NCBI GenBank assembly: GCA_010094025.1 | Contig: ML991778.1 | Location: 372,001-436,000 of the forward strand | Source: Viridothelium virens | Taxonomy: Eukaryota; Ascomycota; Dothideomycetes; Trypetheliales; Trypetheliaceae | Reading direction: 5' to 3' | DNA length: 64,000 nucleotides | Part shown: piece after piece, positions 59,966-64,000 of the stretch | Layout of the letters: every line of letters begins with the position of its first letter | Numbering within the stretch: the stretch's first letter is position 1 | The notes under the pieces: generated by a model | The model's database searches: none | What the model was told of the DNA's origin: nothing | The model's input: the letters and a program-made list of their open reading frames with translations, nothing else | Translations under genes and position numbers: made by a program

Positions 59966-60244
59966 AGCTAGCCTAGAGTTTTGTCTCTTCTACATCTAAT
60001 GAATGACTAACAGTATGAATATATAACAAATGAAAGTATGCACCGAACAAAGCTACTATGTTCTCAATTCGGAGCAAGCCAAGAAGGTTTTCCTTGAAGT
60101 CGTGATATCTCACTCCAATTGAGACGTCCAACCTGGCCTGTCTAATCTATCAGTATCCGCTTTGATTAAGGGGCGACATAAGCCCAGCCAACAAGTGTGT
60201 CATGATCATAACCACAGTCAACTTCCCCTCACACAACTCTTCCA

Positions 60245-61920
60245 TTAAATTCCCCCATCGTCCAGTGGCGGTCGTGGGAAGTCTTTTCCCATCCACGTTG
60301 GCTTGATCACCCTCGAACGAGCCATCCCATTCTTCCCCTTCCAATACCCTGGCGGAAACCAATCCGCAGGCGCCTCCCTCTGCTCAAGGTTCGCCCATGC
60401 CTGCCCCAAGCCCCGCTCCTCACAATCCTGCAGGCAGGCCTTGCACCTCCGAAAATGGCGCGCAAGGTTCGGGGCACGGGGAAACTCTTTCAGCTTCCCA
60501 GCTCGAGCGCACCATTCGCACTGGTACCGCACCTCGGAATGCATATCTGTATTATGGCGGTTCAGGTTCGAATTCGAGCAGGTCGAGAAGTCGCACTTGG
60601 GGCAGCGGAAGGGCTTCAGATCCTTGTGGAAGTTATTGATGTGGTCATTCAGGATACTGGGGGCGGCGAAGCGGTTGTTGCAGATCTTGCAGACAAAGGG
60701 CCGCTTGCCTGAGTGGCCCCAGGTGTGGCGCAGGACGCCGGCGGCATAGCGGTGGCGGTGCTTGCTTTGGAAGCCAGTGCCACAGGATTGCCAGCGGCAG
60801 TAGTGGTGCTTATGGGCGGTGTGGACGTCTCGAAGGTGGGTGTGAAGAGCTTCAGAGTCCGACAGAACTTGGTTGCAAGGCTGGTTGTTGGAGTCGAGCC
60901 AGAGGCAGGTGACAGGTCGCGAGGGCTTGGTTGGGGGCCAGGGGCGGATGCTTGTACCTAGCGCGGTGGCTGGAGGCTGATCATTTGTCGTGAACACAGT
61001 CGGAGTAGTAGACTTAGAAGAGGAAGCCTTCCCTGGGCTTCTTGAGGGTCTTGGGCTGCGGATAATTGTGGCTGGTTCTGGCCGTTTCCTTTTCCTTGGT
61101 CGCGTCTTCGGAGTTGGTGTTGCGACATTCGATTCTGGTGGAGCATTCCAGCTCTCATTTGCGTCTAGGGGTTCATTGTCGAAAGGATACAACATTGACG
61201 TCTCTGTTCGATGAGAATTATTGTTGTCCGTGGTGCCAGAGAACGAGCTGAAACCGCCAGAAAGAGTTTGGTCGTGAGAAATGTCAGTGTAATGATGTCC
61301 TGAAGCAAATTGGTTCTCTGGCGATTCTGCTAATGCAGCTCGAGTGGCCTCTTGGATACACTGTTGGAACCTATCATGGCTAAAGGCCAGGTCAAAGTCA
61401 ATTTGAGAGTGGGCGTCTGCAGGCTGAGAAGCCTCCAAAGCGTTCTGTTGACGCTCGCCAGCGTAGGGATCTAGGGGAAAGTCGAGAGGTATATGAGACT
61501 GACAATCCGAGCAACCAGGAAAGAAGTTCTGGCATGGCTCAGTGCAAGGCTCGGATGCGAAGTATGACCCAAGATATTGGCAGCGTGAGTCAGGGCAGTC
61601 AAGAATGTATCCGTCAGTCTTGGAGCAATCGTCAGTGCACTCCTCGAGGCATTCTTGGCACTCGTCCGTTGGCACAGCGGAGCACTCTGCGCAATTCAGT
61701 AAGCATTTTGGGTCGACACAGCAATCTTTGCAATGGTCTTGGGCGTCATGGTCTGGATACTGATATAGTTGATGGGATGAAGCACTGCCAAAGCCTGATT
61801 AGTGGAGTGTAGTGGGTGTTGATGAGGAAATGGAACAAAGCACCTAGGCCTTTGAAAGGCAAGCTCATCCGACTCGAACAAATGCGAGCCAGTTTGTGCT
61901 GAAAAGATGAAAGGAGGCAT
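60245..61920 (-). CDS. C2H2 zinc-finger protein with cysteine-rich N-terminus
   Basis: Two exons on the minus strand, 61920-61844 and 61784-60245, with a 59-nt intron (branch cactaat), give 538 residues. Residues 44-120 contain 16 cysteines in 77 positions (HCKDCCVDPKC, CQECLEECTDDC, CTEPC..CSDC). A basic stretch at about 254-261 (RPRKRKRP) is a likely nuclear signal. Residues about 319-473 carry about five C2H2-type units of mixed quality: a degenerate one (CLWLDSNNQPC..HLRDVH), YCRWQSCGTGF..HTWGH, FVCKICNNRF..HINNFH, FRCPKCDFSTC..HNTDMH and YQCEWCARAG..HFRRC. The protein should bind DNA; the N-terminal cysteines may bind metal or act in redox sensing (inference). Starting translation inside exon 2 would cut part of the Cys-rich block, and no ATG supports that. 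Confidence 0.85.
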
Positions 61921-62773
61921 AACGAGGTCCTCGGAACCGAACCAAGCCTCGGGGATTCGAACTGCTTAGCCAGACCGCATCAGGGGAAAAGCAGATTGGC
62001 TAGCATGGTCCCCAGAGGTGTTCACGGAAGTTCAAGAAAGTTCGAAAAGGATGACAATACTAGCGGATTGTTCTGTACGGGCAGGAGCATGAGGAGCATG
62101 AGCATGAGGAGGATGCCCCTCAACCGGTGGGGCAGCACGTGGGCTGGAAGATGAGGACCTTGACGGGCAGTGCTACACTTGCCCGTTCCGGTTAAGTCTG
62201 AACTCCCGTGACTCCCCATAGAACGTCATCGCAGCTCCCTTATCGTGTCTCTGTGCTTACCAGGTATGGCGAAACGGGCATATCACAATGGAGACAAGAA
62301 CTCCACCACGCCGAAACCTGCGCAGATGAAGCTTGCAGACGACATGCATGATCATATTGTGCAATACCATCCGCGAATCTGATGCCATACCAACGTTTGC
62401 GGCTTAAAAGATGGGTTCGAGAGGTAGGCTTGCGTGCGAGAAGAAAGCACGCTCGACTCATATGCAGACCTTGAAGGTCCTCAAAAATCCTAGTCTCTGC
62501 TCACAAAGGTACTTGTGTAGGTAGGTAATTGGTCATCTTGGCCATGTGTAGGCCTGTCGAAAGGTCTCCACTTTGCTGTCAAATCTCCTTGTGTGTGATA
62601 GAGTCGTAATGCCATCGAACACAGAGGAATGCCGTGAGGTGCAGCGAACGCTTCCAGTGCTTCAGGCTGGTAGCCTGAAGCACTGACTATCTTCACTTTT
62701 CCTGTTTACTTCCTGTTTACCACTGAAGCGCGACGCCCGTTCAATAGTCAAGTCTAGCATCTTCTCCTGCACC
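61921..62773. other. Divergent promoter region
   Basis: About 850 bp between the C2H2 gene (minus) and the DUF6604-type gene (plus). It includes a GAG-CAT rich imperfect repeat near 62082-62116 and a 9-bp direct repeat of cttcaggct-type words near 62658-62685 (gcttcaggctggtagcctga can also fold on itself). No coding exon was recognised. Confidence 0.4.
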
Positions 62774-64000
62774 ATGGACCAGAAACGAGGGCAACGCATC
62801 TCTGCAGAGCTTTTCGACATCTATCTAAACTATAAGCAAGACACAAAGGTCAGTCTTTCTTGTAGTACCCTTATGCATGGGGCTGGAGGACTGAGCAGCT
62901 ACGTCTAGGCTATAATCGGTTGGCTTGTGGACCATGGCGCTTCTCGCCACGACTCGTCAAAGACACTGTCCATCAAAGAGCTATTTGCTCTCTCTGGAAT
63001 AGTGCAAGAAAAGGCGATTAGAATGCCCGACATAATCCATTTCCACTTCCGGCAGGCGATCAAAGCTCGCACATACTTGAGTAGATGCTTCCGAAGAGAT
63101 AGCCCGCAGGGCGCAAACGAACAGTCGACGTGCGACCATGAATTTTTTACGGAAAGGTAGGCATATTCTAGGGTAACAGATAAAATATTCGCGAACCACA
63201 CTAACTATTGACAATCTTATAGCTTGGAAAAGATATACGCTGGCTTAAGCGAATATTGCGGCAAGCCCAAAGATCGGGACGACGACATATCATGCTATGC
63301 CGTCTCGAGAGAAGCCGGAGACACGAAAGCCCTCAACCGCTTCTCTTCGCTCGCATTGGACGACATCGAGACTCAAGATCTCACGGAAGTGACTAAGACT
63401 GACCTGCCGATTGAATCTAAGCCGAATGGTTCAGATAGTAAAACCACATTGGTAACACCAGTGCTCGCTGACGAGAGTTTGGACCAGTTCTTCGAGCTCT
63501 ATAGAGAACTACAGGTACATATCCAGGTCAAATGTGAGGTTTGAAAAGCTGACGCTTTGTAGGAAATGCAAGGCCTCATTTCCGTAGTTATGGAAACATG
63601 GGAGCTGGCCGGCCAGCGAAAGCTCCCTTATTTTGTGGCTAATCTGGTGTCTCATACGGCTTTCGCTGAATTTGAGCGGGTTTCACATCGTCTAAAGACA
63701 TCCTGCGAAATTGCAGACCCAGCAGTTCTAAGGAAAAGATTCACCCAAATGGGCGAACTGTCGTGTGAGGACAAGCAATATACGGAGTTACGAAGGACCG
63801 TCGAGGTCTTGAACAAGAGCTGGCAGCAGTTACTTTCCATGAAGAGTCACAACCCGATGGACTTATTTGAGCAAGTTACCTCTCGATCCGATTCGCCGCA
63901 GATAATTCGAAAGGATGCTGAACTGGATGACGACTGTATGGCCAGTATGTTGAAAGATCTGGTTCGACAGATTTTTGATTCCAAAAGAGTACGCACGAGT
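62774..64000 (+). CDS. DUF6604-type protein, 5' part only
   Basis: Exons 62774-62848, 62909-63156, 63223-63514 and 63563 to the window edge join in one frame; introns are 60, 66 and 48 nt. At least 351 residues are visible and the frame is open at 64000, so the gene is partial. The start MDQKRGQRISAELFDIYLNYKQDTKAIIGWLVDHGA fits the opening of the fungal DUF6604 domain (a helical N-terminal region beginning with a Y-K-x-D-T block followed by W-L). Such proteins are large, cytoplasmic or nuclear, and of unknown role. The rest of the visible part is helical and acidic or charged (FFELYRELQEMQGLISVVM). A possible donor (aga|gtacgc) sits near the very end, so the fourth exon may stop there. Confidence 0.72.

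Noticed and set aside
61951-61965. A ggattcgaac-like T-loop word suggesting a minus-strand tRNA
   Set aside because: The flanking bases do not pair as a T stem and no acceptor stem, D arm or anticodon arm can be drawn around it.

Overview
The window looks like an ordinary chromosomal segment of a filamentous ascomycete, most likely a Eurotiales species (Aspergillus/Penicillium type). The evidence is the gene structure (short GT..AG introns, mostly 47-185 nt, often with CTAAC/CTGAC-like branch sites) and the gene families: LaeA-like methyltransferases, a Dbf2/SidB-type septation kinase, an Hsp9/Hsp12-type stress protein, microsomal P450s, Zn2Cys6 and C2H2 regulators, and a DUF6604-type protein. 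Species cannot be fixed from the sequence alone. All gene models below were built by hand from reading frames and splice signals; every multi-exon model keeps one frame through all junctions.

Layout. 0-11 kb: a glycine-zipper protein (214-1951), a retropepsin-like protein (4295-5337), a four-exon orphan (6621-7795) and a minus-strand orphan (9091-10544). 11.7-18.8 kb is the densest part: the mRNA-export helicase Sub2 (minus) diverges from an Rpr2-type RNase P/MRP subunit (plus), followed by an OrdA-like P450 (plus) that converges on a LaeA-like methyltransferase (minus). 20-31 kb: the Dbf2/SidB kinase and a second, membrane-anchored P450 (both minus), then a second LaeA-like methyltransferase with a very long N-terminal region (plus). 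31-54 kb is gene-poor: an Hsp9/Hsp12-like gene (minus), a Zn2Cys6 regulator, a minus-strand orphan, a small secreted protein and a membrane protein with an internal 39-bp duplication, separated by 2-5 kb stretches that hold only microsatellites and short palindromes. 54-64 kb: a ketopantoate-reductase-like protein with a long disordered tail, a sedoheptulose-1,7-bisphosphatase-like enzyme (Shb17), a C2H2 regulator with a cysteine-rich N-terminus (convergent with shb17), and the 5' part of a DUF6604-type gene running off the right edge.

How the genes relate. Housekeeping genes (RNA export, tRNA/rRNA processing, septation, carbon metabolism) are mixed with accessory genes. Two P450s and two LaeA-like methyltransferases suggest secondary-metabolite-type chemistry or its regulation, but no polyketide synthase, NRPS or terpene cyclase backbone is present, so this is not a complete classical cluster. 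I found no convincing tRNA, CRISPR array, transposase or virus-derived element. The most unusual items are the reductase-like protein with degraded cofactor and catalytic motifs, the cysteine-rich C2H2 protein, the 482-nt first intron of sub2, the long N-terminus and skippable intron of the second LaeA-like gene, and the domesticated-looking retropepsin-like gene.
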